A stretch of 64,000 nucleotides of DNA, taken from contig CAJUGV010000001.1 of assembly GCA_910586505.1 (NCBI GenBank), forward strand, positions 310,001 through 374,000, given 5' to 3'. Each line of letters starts with the position of its first letter. Position 1 is the stretch's first letter. Shown in pieces: positions 33,718-42,648 of this stretch. The notes beneath the pieces were generated by a model, which made no database searches, was not told the origin of the DNA, and saw only the letters and a list, made by a program, of their open reading frames with translations. Origin of the DNA: an uncultured Paraprevotella sp. Lineage in GTDB: Bacteria; Bacteroidota; Bacteroidia; Bacteroidales; Bacteroidaceae. The position numbers and the translations under genes were made by a program.

Positions 33718-34245
33718 TCAGTTGTCAATGTACTGTTCGAAAAGGAGTCCGAATGCGCCCAAATGATATAGAGATTGGCATGGATTTCCGTCAGGTTTCC
33801 GTTCCGTAGTAAGGATGCGTGCCGGAATGGAGTCGTGTACAATGTGAAAATCTTCCAACGGCCGGGGCATTCTGGATCCCAGCCAGAGAGGTCTGATATG
33901 TTTTCCTTTGTAAAGTTTGAAAATAAATAGTCTTTTTTGTGGAATGGGACTGTAACGGGTGGATTTGACTACACCCACGGTTATTTCGGGTTGCCCGTCT
34001 CCGGTCAGATCACCGCATTCGAAGCGGAATACAGGGTAGGGTAGTTGCCATACGGAAAGTTCCCTTTCGCCGATATGGTGATGGATAATGTACAGGCTGT
34101 CGTGTTCACGTTCCAGAAGAATCATACCTTTTGTTCCGTCTTTTTGTTTGTAGTTGTAGTGATCGTATGTACGTCCTGTGCATGCAGCCTGCAAGAAAAG
34201 CAAGACGATGCACAGGACGGATAATGGACCTTGTTTTCCGCTCAT
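33718..34245 (-). CDS. Small hypothetical lipoprotein
   Basis: A 175-residue protein with signal peptide and lipobox LQAAC (Cys 22). The mature region contains FRFECGDLTGDGQPEITVGV, which resembles a single FG-GAP or dockerin-like calcium-binding blade (DxTGDGxxE), so it may bind a metal as part of a small beta domain. I do not recognise a named family beyond Bacteroidales homologues found next to lgt. Its start overlaps the lgt stop (ATGA, 34242-34245), so translation is coupled to lgt. Confidence 0.75.
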   Translation of the reverse strand: MSGKQGPLSVLCIVLLFLQAACTGRTYDHYNYKQKDGTKGMILLEREHDSLYIIHHHIGERELSVWQLPYPVFRFECGDLTGDGQPEITVGVVKSTRYSPIPQKRLFIFKLYKGKHIRPLWLGSRMPRPLEDFHIVHDSIPARILTTERKPDGNPCQSLYHLGAFGLLFEQYIDN

Positions 34246-35081
34246 TTCTTTTCTGCCAGTTTACGGCATAGTTTTCCTCCTGCCATACAATAGATACCCA
34301 GGAGAATGAACGGGATGCTTAGAATCTGTCCCATGTTGATAGGCATGGCGGCCTCCCAGCTTTCTTGTATTTCTTTGGTGTATTCTATGAAGAAACGGGC
34401 TGTAAAGATTGTTGTGAGGCAGAATCCGAAATAGAATCCGGTGCCCACTTTCTGAGGATATTTGCGGTATAGTACGTATCCTACGATGAGAAATGCGAAG
34501 TAACAGATGGCTTCGTATAATTGTCCGGGATGGCGCGGCAGCATGTCTACGCGTTCAAAGACAAAAGCCCAGGGCACATCGGATGGTTTACCTATAATTT
34601 CGGAATTCATCAGATTTCCTAGCCGGATGAACATGGCACTGGCGGGTGTGGCTATGGCTATGTTATCCAGCACGCGCATAAGATTCAGTTTGGTCTTTCT
34701 CACGTAAAGCCAAAGAGCAAACATCAGCCCCAATGTTCCTCCGTGGCTGGCCAGTCCTGCATATCCGGTAAATACCCATCCCTGGGCCGTCTGCCGGATG
34801 GGGAGAATCATTTCCAGTGGATGTGAGAGGAAATACCCCGGTTCGTAAAACAGACAATGCCCTAATCTGGCTCCGGCAAGTATTCCTATAAAACAATAGA
34901 AAAAGAGCGGATCAAACAGTTTGTCGTCTATTTCCTGCTGTCGGTATAGCCGTTGTACGATTAAATAGGCTGCCAACAAGGCCAGACACCAGCACAACGA
35001 GTACCAGCGTACCCCGAATCCGCCTATGTGGAAGGCAAAAAGATCCGGATTCCATAAAATGGAGAGCAATTGAGCGTTCAT
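34242..35081 (-). CDS. lgt: Prolipoprotein diacylglyceryl transferase
   Basis: Transfers diacylglycerol from phosphatidylglycerol to the lipobox Cys, the first step of lipoprotein maturation. The 279-residue protein has about seven membrane helices. The family signature MFIRLGNLMNSEIIGKPSDVPW carries the conserved Arg, Asn and Glu, and HGGTLG holds the essential His. It follows ychF by three bases and precedes, with an overlap, a small lipoprotein, then DUF3160 and CapA, all three with lipoboxes. This operon therefore links the enzyme to some of its own substrates. Confidence 0.95.
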   Translation of the reverse strand: MNAQLLSILWNPDLFAFHIGGFGVRWYSLCWCLALLAAYLIVQRLYRQQEIDDKLFDPLFFYCFIGILAGARLGHCLFYEPGYFLSHPLEMILPIRQTAQGWVFTGYAGLASHGGTLGLMFALWLYVRKTKLNLMRVLDNIAIATPASAMFIRLGNLMNSEIIGKPSDVPWAFVFERVDMLPRHPGQLYEAICYFAFLIVGYVLYRKYPQKVGTGFYFGFCLTTIFTARFFIEYTKEIQESWEAAMPINMGQILSIPFILLGIYCMAGGKLCRKLAEKK

Positions 35082-35084
35082 GGT

Positions 35085-36188
35085 TTATACGTTAAAGCGG
35101 AAATGCATAATATCTCCGTCCTGTACCACATAGTCTTTTCCTTCCACACCCATTTTGCCGGCTTCGCGCACGGCAGCCTCGGAACCGTATTGCATATAGT
35201 CGTCGTATTTGATGACTTCTGCACGAATAAAACCCTTTTCGAAGTCTGTGTGGATGACGCCGGCACATTGCGGAGCTTTCCATCCTTTACGGAATGTCCA
35301 CGCTTTTACTTCCATTTCGCCGGCTGTAATGAAGGTTTGCAGATTAAGCAGGTGGTAGATTGCTTTGATGAGTCGGTCGCATCCGGACTCTTTTAATCCC
35401 ATGTCTTCCAAAAACATTTGTTTTTCTTCATAACTTTCCAGTTCGGCGATGTCGGCTTCCGTCTGGGCGGAAATAATCAGCAATTCAGCGTTTTCGTCCT
35501 TGATGGTTTCACGGACTGTGTCTACGTATTTGTTGCCGTTGGCGGCAGAGGTGTCATCTACGTTACAGACATAAAGTACGGGCTTTGCCGTGAGCAGGAA
35601 CAGATTCTTTGCGGCTTGCTGTTCGTCTTCGCTTTCAAAGGATACGGTACGGGCCGATTTGCCTTGTTCCAAAGCGTTTTTGTATTGAATGAGTACATCA
35701 TACTCCGTTTTGGCTTGTTTGTCACCTCCCACCTTGGCTACTTTCTCTACACGCTTTATGCGGTTTTCAATTGTTTCCAAATCTTTGAGCTGTAATTCTG
35801 TATCGATAATTTCCTTATCACGGACAGGATCTACCGAGCCGTCTACATGGACGATATTGTCGTTGTCGAAGCATCGGAGTACATGGATGATGGCATCCGT
35901 CTCGCGGATATTACCGAGAAACTGGTTGCCTAATCCTTCACCCTTACTGGCCCCCTTTACCAGTCCTGCAATGTCTACGATGTCGCATGTGGCAGGAACG
36001 ATGCGTCCGGGATGGACAAGTTCAGCCAGTTTGTTCAGGCGTTCGTCCGGTACGGTGATTTGTCCCATTTGTGCATCAATGGTACAGAACGGAAAGTTGG
36101 CCGCTTGTGCCTTGGCACTTGACAAACAATTGAAAAGGGTTGATTTACCTACATTAGGTAAACCTACTATACCTGCTTTTAAAGCCAT
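35085..36188 (-). CDS. ychF: Ribosome-associated ATPase YchF
   Basis: An Obg-family P-loop protein that prefers ATP, binds ribosomes and takes part in redox-stress and translation control. The 367 residues are arranged as G domain with GLPNVGKSTLFNCLS (P-loop, residues 8-22), helical insertion, and C-terminal TGS domain beginning around TFITAGEMEVKAWTFRKG. The switch segment CDIVDIAGLVKGASKGEGLGNQF is present; the NKxD motif of GTPases is replaced, as is normal for YchF. It is probably the first gene of the run ychF, lgt, three lipoproteins; polA lies 110 bases upstream. Confidence 0.95.
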   Translation of the reverse strand: MALKAGIVGLPNVGKSTLFNCLSSAKAQAANFPFCTIDAQMGQITVPDERLNKLAELVHPGRIVPATCDIVDIAGLVKGASKGEGLGNQFLGNIRETDAIIHVLRCFDNDNIVHVDGSVDPVRDKEIIDTELQLKDLETIENRIKRVEKVAKVGGDKQAKTEYDVLIQYKNALEQGKSARTVSFESEDEQQAAKNLFLLTAKPVLYVCNVDDTSAANGNKYVDTVRETIKDENAELLIISAQTEADIAELESYEEKQMFLEDMGLKESGCDRLIKAIYHLLNLQTFITAGEMEVKAWTFRKGWKAPQCAGVIHTDFEKGFIRAEVIKYDDYMQYGSEAAVREAGKMGVEGKDYVVQDGDIMHFRFNV

Positions 36189-36229
36189 AGTTATATCTTT
36201 TTGATTGAATACCTTAATTAAATTAGTTG

Positions 36230-36237
36230 CAAAATTA
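36230..36237 (-). promoter_or_regulatory. Putative -7 element for ychF-lgt
   Basis: The minus strand reads TAATTTTG, matching TAnnTTTG, 42 bases ahead of the ychF ATG in the 110-base gap after polA. No -33 box is clear. Confidence 0.4.
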
Positions 36238-36298
36238 AGAATAAATCCTGTATACGGGAAATAACCTGCTCATATTCGTGTACTTCATTCACTGTTTT

Positions 36299-39070
36299 TT
36301 AATGTGCTTCAAGCCAGTTTTTGCCCCATCCGAAGTCGGCCTCGAGCGGAACGCGCATCGTACAGGCATGTTCCATTTCCTCTATGACGATTTGCTGTAC
36401 ACGTTCTTTCTCTTCGGGCAGAACACTGAAGTTCAGTTCGTCATGAACTTGTAAAATCATTTTCGACTTCAGATTCTCTTCGCGGAAACGGCGGTAGATG
36501 GCTATCATGGCGATTTTAATGATGTCTGCCGCGCTACCTTGTATCGGAGCGTTGATGGCATTACGTTCGGCATAACCGCGCACTACGGCGTTGTGGCTGT
36601 TGATGTCGCGAAGGTAACACTTACGGTGGTAGATTGTTTCCGTATATCCTTTGGAGCGTGCTGTTTCAATGCTGGTTTGCATATATTCCTTCACTTTGGG
36701 ATAGGTGGAAAAATATCCTTCTATCAGTTCCTTGGCCTCCGTACGGCTCACGTTCATACGTTCGGCCAGTCCGAAAGCCGTGATGCCGTAAATGATGCCG
36801 AAGTTGGCTGTTTTAGCTTTGCTGCGTTCTTCGCGCGTGACTTTATTCAGGTCTTTTTTGTAAATTTTCGCGGCAGTTGAAGCATGAATGTCGTGACCGT
36901 TACGGAATGCTTCCATCATGTGGGGATCGCTGCTGAGGTGTGCCATGATGCGCAACTCTATCTGTGAATAGTCTGCCGAGAAGTATTCGCACCCCGGTTC
37001 CGGGATGAAAGCTTTACGTATTTCCTTTCCCGCTTCGTTGCGCACGGGAATATTTTGCAGGTTGGGGTTACTGCTGCTGAGACGTCCGGTGGCGGTGATG
37101 GTCTGGTTGAAGGACGTGTGTATGCGTCCGGTTTCAGGATTGATCAGTTTGGGAAGCGCATCAATGTAAGTGCCTAATAACTTTTTCAATCCGCGATGCT
37201 CCAGAATTTTTTCCACGATAGGGTGGCGGGTGCGTAATGTTTCCAGCACCTCTTCTGAGGTGACATACTGTCCCTTTTTGGTTTTCTTAGGTTTCTCACT
37301 GATTTTGAGTTTCTCAAACAGCATTTCGCCTACTTGTTTGGGAGAGGCTATATTGAAAGGTTCACCGGCCAGAATATATATTTCCTCCTCCAGGCGGTTC
37401 ATTTCCTTGGTATACTGTTCGGATGTTTCTTTCAGTGTCTCGGTGTCCAGACACACTCCGTTGCGTTCCATCCATGCCAATACGGGCATGAGCGGCATTT
37501 CTATTTGGTGGAAAAGGTCGTAGCATCCCTCTTCTTTCAATTTGGGTTCGAGAATGTTTTTTAGTTTCAGGGTTACGTCGGCATCCTCACATGCGTATTC
37601 ATAGACATCTTTGGGCGGGAGGTCGGCCATGTTTTTCTGTTTCTTTCCTTTGGGCCCGATGAGTTCCTCTATATGAATAGTCTGGTAGTTCAGAAATATT
37701 TCGGCCAGATAATCCATGCCGTGCCGCAATTCCGGTTGCAGCAGATAGTGGGCTATCATCGTATCGAATATTTCGCCGCGCAGCGTAATACCGTAATTCT
37801 GCAATACCATCAAGTCATATTTGATGTTTTGTCCTATCTTGAGAATTTTTTCATTCTCATAAATCGGTTTGAATTCATTAACAATCTTTTGCGCCTCTTC
37901 GGGATTTTTTGGAATCGGGACATAGAATGCCTGATTTTCTTCTATACTGAAACTCAAACCGACCAGTTGAGCGCTGATGGCATCCGTGCTGGTGGTTTCT
38001 GTATCTAGACTGATAAAATCTTTTGTAATGAATAAGTTAATAATTCGTTGTCTATCTTCTTTTGTTTCAATAAGTTGGTAGTCGCAATTTTCTCTTTTGT
38101 ACTTGGCGAGATTCGAGTATTTATTCTCTTCCGGGGATTCGTCCGCAAATTCCGCAAAGAGAGAACCCTGAAAAGGTCTCTGTTCGGCATCCGATTTCTT
38201 TTTGGCGAACTTGCGTTCCAGTAGGGTACGGAATTCCAGTTCTTCAAACAGACGTTGTAGGGTCTCCGTATCCGGTTCTTCGGTGCGGAGGGCTTCCAGG
38301 TTGAGAGTGATGGGGACGTCGGTTTTGATGGTAGCCAGAAATTTGGAAAAGGTTATCATGTCGCGGTTGGCCTCTACTTTTGTTTTCAGGGCTCCTTTCA
38401 GTTCGTCCGTATGTTCCAGTAGGTTTTCGATGGAACCGAATTGGTTGATAAGCTTCGTGGCGGTTTTCTCACCTACACCGGGGCAGCCCGGAATGTTATC
38501 GGCAGTGTCGCCCATTAGGCCAAGCATGTCGATGACTTGTGAAGGAGAGGAGATTCCGAATTTGGCAGTGACTTCTTCCGGACCCATAATTTCAAATTCC
38601 TTGTCTCCGAACTTCGGCCGGTATATCCTCACATGTTCGCTCACTAACTGGCCGTAGTCTTTGTCGGGAGTCATCATGAATGTTTCCAGGTTTTCCTGCA
38701 AGGCAGCCTGAGTGGCTAAAGTACCTATTACGTCGTCAGCTTCAAATCCCTTGACTTCAAGTATGGGGATACGGTAAGCTCGTATGATATCTTTTATAAT
38801 AGGTACGGCGGCACGGATGGCTTCCGGTGTCTCTTCGCGCTGTGCTTTATATTCGGGGTAGGCTTCGTGACGGAAAGTCGGACCGGAAGGGTCGAAGGCG
38901 ATACCTATGTGTGAGGGATGTTCTTTATTGAGCACCTCTTCAAGCGTGTTTACAAAGCCGAGGATAGCAGAAGTATTAAGCCCTTTTGAGTTGATGCGGG
39001 GACTTTTGATGAATGCGTAGTATGCTCTGTAAATGAGCGCGTAGGCATCGAGTAGAAAAAGTTTGTCCAT
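36299..39070 (-). CDS. polA: DNA polymerase I
   Basis: Gap-filling polymerase for Okazaki fragments and excision repair. The 923 residues have all three activities: 5' nuclease domain (1 to about 290) with AFDPSGPTFRHEAYPEYKAQR; 3'-5' exonuclease with intact D356 and E358 in SLDTETT; polymerase domain with motif A Asp D700 in DYSQIELR, motif B RSKAKTANFGIIYGI, and motif C VHDEL with D877. The proofreading site being intact is worth noting because many bacterial PolI lack it. It is upstream of ychF with a 110-base gap, divergent from the polyprenyl synthetase. Confidence 0.97.
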   Translation of the reverse strand: MDKLFLLDAYALIYRAYYAFIKSPRINSKGLNTSAILGFVNTLEEVLNKEHPSHIGIAFDPSGPTFRHEAYPEYKAQREETPEAIRAAVPIIKDIIRAYRIPILEVKGFEADDVIGTLATQAALQENLETFMMTPDKDYGQLVSEHVRIYRPKFGDKEFEIMGPEEVTAKFGISSPSQVIDMLGLMGDTADNIPGCPGVGEKTATKLINQFGSIENLLEHTDELKGALKTKVEANRDMITFSKFLATIKTDVPITLNLEALRTEEPDTETLQRLFEELEFRTLLERKFAKKKSDAEQRPFQGSLFAEFADESPEENKYSNLAKYKRENCDYQLIETKEDRQRIINLFITKDFISLDTETTSTDAISAQLVGLSFSIEENQAFYVPIPKNPEEAQKIVNEFKPIYENEKILKIGQNIKYDLMVLQNYGITLRGEIFDTMIAHYLLQPELRHGMDYLAEIFLNYQTIHIEELIGPKGKKQKNMADLPPKDVYEYACEDADVTLKLKNILEPKLKEEGCYDLFHQIEMPLMPVLAWMERNGVCLDTETLKETSEQYTKEMNRLEEEIYILAGEPFNIASPKQVGEMLFEKLKISEKPKKTKKGQYVTSEEVLETLRTRHPIVEKILEHRGLKKLLGTYIDALPKLINPETGRIHTSFNQTITATGRLSSSNPNLQNIPVRNEAGKEIRKAFIPEPGCEYFSADYSQIELRIMAHLSSDPHMMEAFRNGHDIHASTAAKIYKKDLNKVTREERSKAKTANFGIIYGITAFGLAERMNVSRTEAKELIEGYFSTYPKVKEYMQTSIETARSKGYTETIYHRKCYLRDINSHNAVVRGYAERNAINAPIQGSAADIIKIAMIAIYRRFREENLKSKMILQVHDELNFSVLPEEKERVQQIVIEEMEHACTMRVPLEADFGWGKNWLEAH

Positions 39071-39132
39071 ACGTTGTGATGATTTTCTCTGTAAATTTAC
39101 GTAAAAAATATGAGTGTCTTTTTATTTTTATG

Positions 39133-39140
39133 TAATTTTG
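39133..39140 (+). promoter_or_regulatory. Putative -7 element of the polyprenyl synthetase gene
   Basis: TAATTTTG, 24 bases ahead of the ATG at 39164. Its position inside the longest possible reading frame is the reason to prefer the internal start at 39164 over 39110. Confidence 0.5.
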
Positions 39141-39163
39141 TATCTCAAAATCATCTGATTTGT

Positions 39164-40135
39164 ATGGACGTGTTAACTCAGATTCGGAAGCCCGTAGAAC
39201 GGGAAATGCAAGATTTTGAATCCCTTTTCGGTGTAAATATACGGCACCGGAATCCTCTCCTTGCTATGGCTTTGCAGCACGTGTTAAGCCGCAAGGGGAA
39301 GATGATGCGTCCTGTCCTGACCCTGCTTGCCGCTAAAATGTTTGGTGAAATCAATGAGGCGGTGCTCCATGCTGCGGTAAGTCTGGAGATGTTGCATACG
39401 GCCAGTCTGGTACATGATGATGTGGTGGACGAGAGCGGAGTGCGTCGCGGTCAGTTTTCGGTGAATGCGCTGGTGGATAACAAGGCTGCCGTTCTGGTGG
39501 GTGATTATTTATTGTCTACAGCCTTGAAGCATGCCGCTTTGACCGAAAGTTTGGCTGTGGTGAATGCCGTGGCACGTTTGGGACAGACGCTGTCCGATGG
39601 AGAATTGCAGCAGTTGTCCAATGTGAGCTCCGATGAAATCAGTGAAAATCAGTATTTCGATGTGATCCGGCGGAAGACCGCCTCTTTGTTTGCGGCCTGC
39701 GCCGAGGTGGGGGCTTTGTTGTCCGGTGCTTCGGAGGAGCAGGTGGCCCGTTTGAGCGAATTCGGTGTTCTTACGGGATTATGTTTTCAGATTCGTGACG
39801 ACGTGTTCGACTATTATAATGCAGAGGTGGGAAAGCCTACAGGTAATGACATGAAAGAAGGTAAGCTCACCCTTCCTGTGATATATGCCGTGCTCCGTCC
39901 CGGTGCGGAGCGTTGGCGTGAGGTTGCCATGAAGGTGCGTGCGGGCGAAGCCACGGAAGAAGACATTGCATCCTTGGTTGATTTTACCAAACAATCCGGT
40001 GGAATAGAATATGCCTGCCGGAAAATGGATGAAATCCGGGAGCAGGCTCTCTGTCTGTTGGTTTCTGATGGTAATGAAGCCGTAAGGGAAGCTCTGCGTT
40101 TGTACTTGGATTTTGTGTTGAAACGGGTATCTTGA
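39164..40135 (+). CDS. All-trans polyprenyl diphosphate synthase
   Basis: A 323-residue E-type prenyltransferase that chains isopentenyl units, probably making the side chain of menaquinone. The two Asp-rich metal motifs are both DDxxD: LVHDDVVDESGVRRG (first) and FQIRDDVFDYYN (second). The KGKMMRP substrate segment is also present. Length of the product is set by residues around the first motif and cannot be stated. Start at 39164 (MDVLTQIRK) was chosen because a TAATTTTG promoter element at 39133-39140 would make an earlier start untranslatable. Menaquinone would serve the fumarate reductase encoded at 47 kb, a link by function only. Confidence 0.92.
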   Translation: MDVLTQIRKPVEREMQDFESLFGVNIRHRNPLLAMALQHVLSRKGKMMRPVLTLLAAKMFGEINEAVLHAAVSLEMLHTASLVHDDVVDESGVRRGQFSVNALVDNKAAVLVGDYLLSTALKHAALTESLAVVNAVARLGQTLSDGELQQLSNVSSDEISENQYFDVIRRKTASLFAACAEVGALLSGASEEQVARLSEFGVLTGLCFQIRDDVFDYYNAEVGKPTGNDMKEGKLTLPVIYAVLRPGAERWREVAMKVRAGEATEEDIASLVDFTKQSGGIEYACRKMDEIREQALCLLVSDGNEAVREALRLYLDFVLKRVS

Positions 40136-40284
40136 TGATAGTTGCCGCCTGTTTCGTATAGTCTATTAAAGGAAAAGCCGGTGTAGCATGGCTGTTCCAT
40201 TTGCATGAGCGGTTTAGTTGGTATTTTGAATCAATGTGCCGTGAGGGAATTAGGTATTCTCAGAGAGGTATGAGGGGTTGCTTT

Positions 40285-40312
40285 AAAAGACTATTGGCTG
40301 TCTTTTGTTTTT
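40285..40312 (+). terminator. Terminator candidate for the polyprenyl synthetase gene
   Basis: AAAAGAC (40285-40291) pairs with GTCTTTT (40300-40306) around an eight-base loop, then GTTTTTA. It lies 150 bases after the stop. The loop end TTGGCT recurs in the terminator at 57811-57854. Confidence 0.45.
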
Positions 40313-40535
40313 ATCATGAATGTCCGTAGCTGATTATGCCGTTTCAAGAAGGTTTTGATTGACATTTTGCTGTTTTTTCCATGATGAGTCGTGGTTGGGA
40401 ATGTGTGAAGTAGGGAAAAAACGCATGTTTGTTTTAACATAAAGCATTATACTATTGCTTCATTGGTGCAGTCAACGGGTTTTTGGATGATTCTATTCCG
40501 CGATGAGAAGAAAAATGATGCGGAGAGAAAAAGAT

Positions 40536-40573
40536 TTTCTTGCGGATCATTTTACAAAATGATCCGCAAGAAA
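40536..40573. terminator. Long perfect hairpin between convergent genes
   Basis: TTTCTTGCGGATCATTTT (40536-40553) is perfectly complementary to 40556-40573 with only AC between, giving a stem of about 16 usable pairs. Flanked by A-rich and T-rich ends so it can terminate RNA from either side. Confidence 0.55.
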
Positions 40574-40892
40574 GCATAAGAGCGTAAGCTGAATGCGTAA
40601 TAATACGGTGGAAAAAGCGGTTTTTTTGTCTGTCCGGGACGAAAAGACGTACAAAAAAACCTGCCACATTTGTCAACGTTTTCGGTTGTTTTGTGACAGG
40701 TATCGAATTTTGTGCGGACAGCAGGGTAGGGTGGCTTTTCTTGTGTCGGTAGAGCACCTGTCCGGCCGTCAGAATGTCATTTGTCCGGTTCGCGAGCATG
40801 GCGTAAAGGAGGTGTGCGTCGCACGGAGCTGCGAATACGCCATTCTCGTGAGGTCATATTTGTCGTTTTGTCAAACGGTCGAAAAGAGGGAA

Positions 40893-41807
40893 TTAGAAAA
40901 ACTTCACCTCTTCGCCCGTCACTTCGCTCAGCAGCAGGTTGGCCAGACGGCTTGTGCCGAGGCGCAACCATTGGTTGGTGAGCCATTTTTCGCCTAAGAC
41001 TTCCTTTACGATGGTGTAGTACACGAGGGCGTCGTGCACTGTGTGCATGCCTCCCGCGGGCTTGAAACCGATCTGAATCCCCGTTTGGTCGTAGTATTCC
41101 TTGATGGCCTGACACATCGCGTAGGCTGCTTCCGGAGTAGCGGCCGGTTCGAGTTTGCCCGTAGAGGTCTTGATGTAGTCTGCTCCCGCATACATGGCCA
41201 GCAGGGAGGCTTTTTTGATTTGGGCTGCGCTCTTCAGACAGCCTGTTTCGAGAATGACTTTCATTTTATGGTCGCCGCAGGCCGCTTTCAATTCGCTGAT
41301 TTCATCGCAGAGTGTCTCATAGTCGCCGCTCAGGAACTTGCCGACGGACATGACGATGTCTATTTCCGTAGCACCGTCCTTGACGGCCAGGGCCGTTTCC
41401 GCCATTTTGACCTCGATCAGGGCTTGTGAGGAGGGGAAGCTGCCCGATACGCAGGCCACTTCGACGCCTTCCACCTCGAGCGACTGGCTTACGATCTGTG
41501 CGAAACAAGGATACACACAGATGGTGGCCACGTGCGGAAGGTCGGGGTAGGCGTCCTCGAAAGCGTTCACACGTTCTGTGAAGCGCAGGATGCTTTCTTC
41601 GCTGTCGGTGGTGTTCAATGAGGTGAGTTCCACGCTACCCATTAGGAAACGTTTCACTTCCTTGGTGTTGTTTTCCGGCACTTTTTCAGCGATGATTTTC
41701 GCTACGGCTTCTTTCACCGCCTCGTCGCTCAGGTCGAGGTTATATTTCTGTAATGCCTGTTCGTATTTGTTCGTTTCAGGCGCGTGTTGATGGCTATGCT
41801 CGCTCAT
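40893..41807 (-). CDS. deoC: Deoxyribose-phosphate aldolase
   Basis: Cleaves 2-deoxyribose 5-phosphate to acetaldehyde and glyceraldehyde 3-phosphate in nucleoside catabolism. A 304-residue class I aldolase, somewhat longer than E. coli DeoC owing to an N-terminal extension of about 50 residues. The Schiff-base Lys lies in DYIKTSTGKLEP and the second catalytic Lys in IGFKPAGGMHT; EIDIVMSVGKFLSGD supplies the conserved Asp. It ends the run mnmG, apt, uvrC, dtd, mazG-like and starts three bases before the end of the MazG-like gene's stop. Downstream is a 757-base gap. Confidence 0.94.
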   Translation of the reverse strand: MSEHSHQHAPETNKYEQALQKYNLDLSDEAVKEAVAKIIAEKVPENNTKEVKRFLMGSVELTSLNTTDSEESILRFTERVNAFEDAYPDLPHVATICVYPCFAQIVSQSLEVEGVEVACVSGSFPSSQALIEVKMAETALAVKDGATEIDIVMSVGKFLSGDYETLCDEISELKAACGDHKMKVILETGCLKSAAQIKKASLLAMYAGADYIKTSTGKLEPAATPEAAYAMCQAIKEYYDQTGIQIGFKPAGGMHTVHDALVYYTIVKEVLGEKWLTNQWLRLGTSRLANLLLSEVTGEEVKFF

Positions 41808-41810
41808 GAT

Positions 41811-42134
41811 TCAATGTAATTTTGGATTGTTAATATGTCGTTCCTTATCTCTATCGGTTTTCTTCTCGATGCTTTTTCTGAAAGCTTCCGTCAGGTTTAC
41901 ACCCGTCTGGTTGGCCAGACAGATAAGTACCCAAAGCACATCGGCCATTTCTTCTTCCAGATTGCAGTTTTCACCTTTCTTGAACGATTGGTCACCGTAG
42001 CGGCGGGCGATGACACGAGCCAGTTCGCCCACTTCTTCGGTCAGGCAGGCCATATTGGTCAGTTCGCTGAAATAGCGGATGCCTACGGTCTTGATCCATT
42101 CGTCTACTTGTTGTTGCGCTTCGTCTATGGTCAT
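41811..42134 (-). CDS. MazG-like nucleotide pyrophosphohydrolase
   Basis: A 107-residue single-domain all-alpha NTP pyrophosphohydrolase. The metal-binding signature is split over two helices: ACLTEEVGELARVIARR (EExxE) and LEEEMADVLWVLICLA (ExxD). Short members such as this hydrolyse dCTP or other non-canonical dNTPs to monophosphates; the exact substrate is not predictable. It sits between dtd (11 bases upstream) and deoC (3 bases downstream), giving a group of small genes that deal with nucleotide and aminoacyl-tRNA quality. Confidence 0.88.
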   Translation of the reverse strand: MTIDEAQQQVDEWIKTVGIRYFSELTNMACLTEEVGELARVIARRYGDQSFKKGENCNLEEEMADVLWVLICLANQTGVNLTEAFRKSIEKKTDRDKERHINNPKLH

Positions 42135-42145
42135 TTTATCGGATT

Positions 42146-42598
42146 TTATTCTTTGTTCTTGGTGTCCATGCAGATGGTGACGGGGCCGTGGTTGAGCAGG
42201 TCCACTTTCATTTCCGCTCCGAATTCTCCCGTTTGCACCGGTTTGCCGAGGCTCTCGCCCAATTTTCGGCAGAAGCTTTCATAGAGGGGGATGGCAGTGG
42301 CGTGTCCAGCGGCGCGGATATATGAAGGACGGTTGCCTTTCTTGTAGGATGCCATCAGAGTGAACTGGCTGATTACCAATATTTCGCCTCCGGTTTCAAG
42401 GATGCTTTGGTTCATCACGCCGTTTTCATCGTCGAAGATGCGCAATCCTATTATTTTGCGGCAGAGCCATTCTATATCTTCTTCATTGTCAGCTTCTTCG
42501 ATGCCGAGAAGAATCAGCAGTCCTTCTTGTATGGCAGCTTTGCACCGGCTGCCTATGCTCACGGAGGCATGGCTGACGCGTTGTATCACCGTTCTCAT
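42146..42598 (-). CDS. dtd: D-aminoacyl-tRNA deacylase
   Basis: Removes D-amino acids and glycine wrongly attached to tRNA. The 150-residue length is exactly typical. Both active-site motifs are present: SQFTLMASYKKGNRPS and, near the C terminus, NHGPVTI with the cis Gly-Pro that rejects L-amino acids. The frame is open 18 codons further upstream to 42652, overlapping uvrC by four bases, but homologous sequence begins at MRTVIQRVSHASV, so the start is placed at 42598. Cotranscribed with uvrC upstream and the mazG-like gene downstream. Confidence 0.95.
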   Translation of the reverse strand: MRTVIQRVSHASVSIGSRCKAAIQEGLLILLGIEEADNEEDIEWLCRKIIGLRIFDDENGVMNQSILETGGEILVISQFTLMASYKKGNRPSYIRAAGHATAIPLYESFCRKLGESLGKPVQTGEFGAEMKVDLLNHGPVTICMDTKNKE

Positions 42599-42648
42599 GT
42601 GTTTGTAGCGTGTTTGGTTTCTTGCAAATATACGAAAAAGCCTGCATA

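Larger units (their letters stand above)
40136..40892. other. 757-base intergenic region with terminator hairpins
   Basis: A gap between convergent prenyl synthase and deoC genes. Besides the hairpins at 40285-40312 and 40536-40573 it has an imperfect inverted repeat near 40650-40700 (CCTGCCAC with GTGACAGG, CAAC with GTTG). Open frames here are short, lack family similarity and extend antisense into deoC, so I do not call a gene. Confidence 0.5.

Noticed and set aside
40593..40997. A 134-codon frame between the polyprenyl synthetase and deoC genes
   Set aside because: It runs antisense into the 3' end of deoC, has no recognisable sequence and no promoter element, so I left the gap without a gene.
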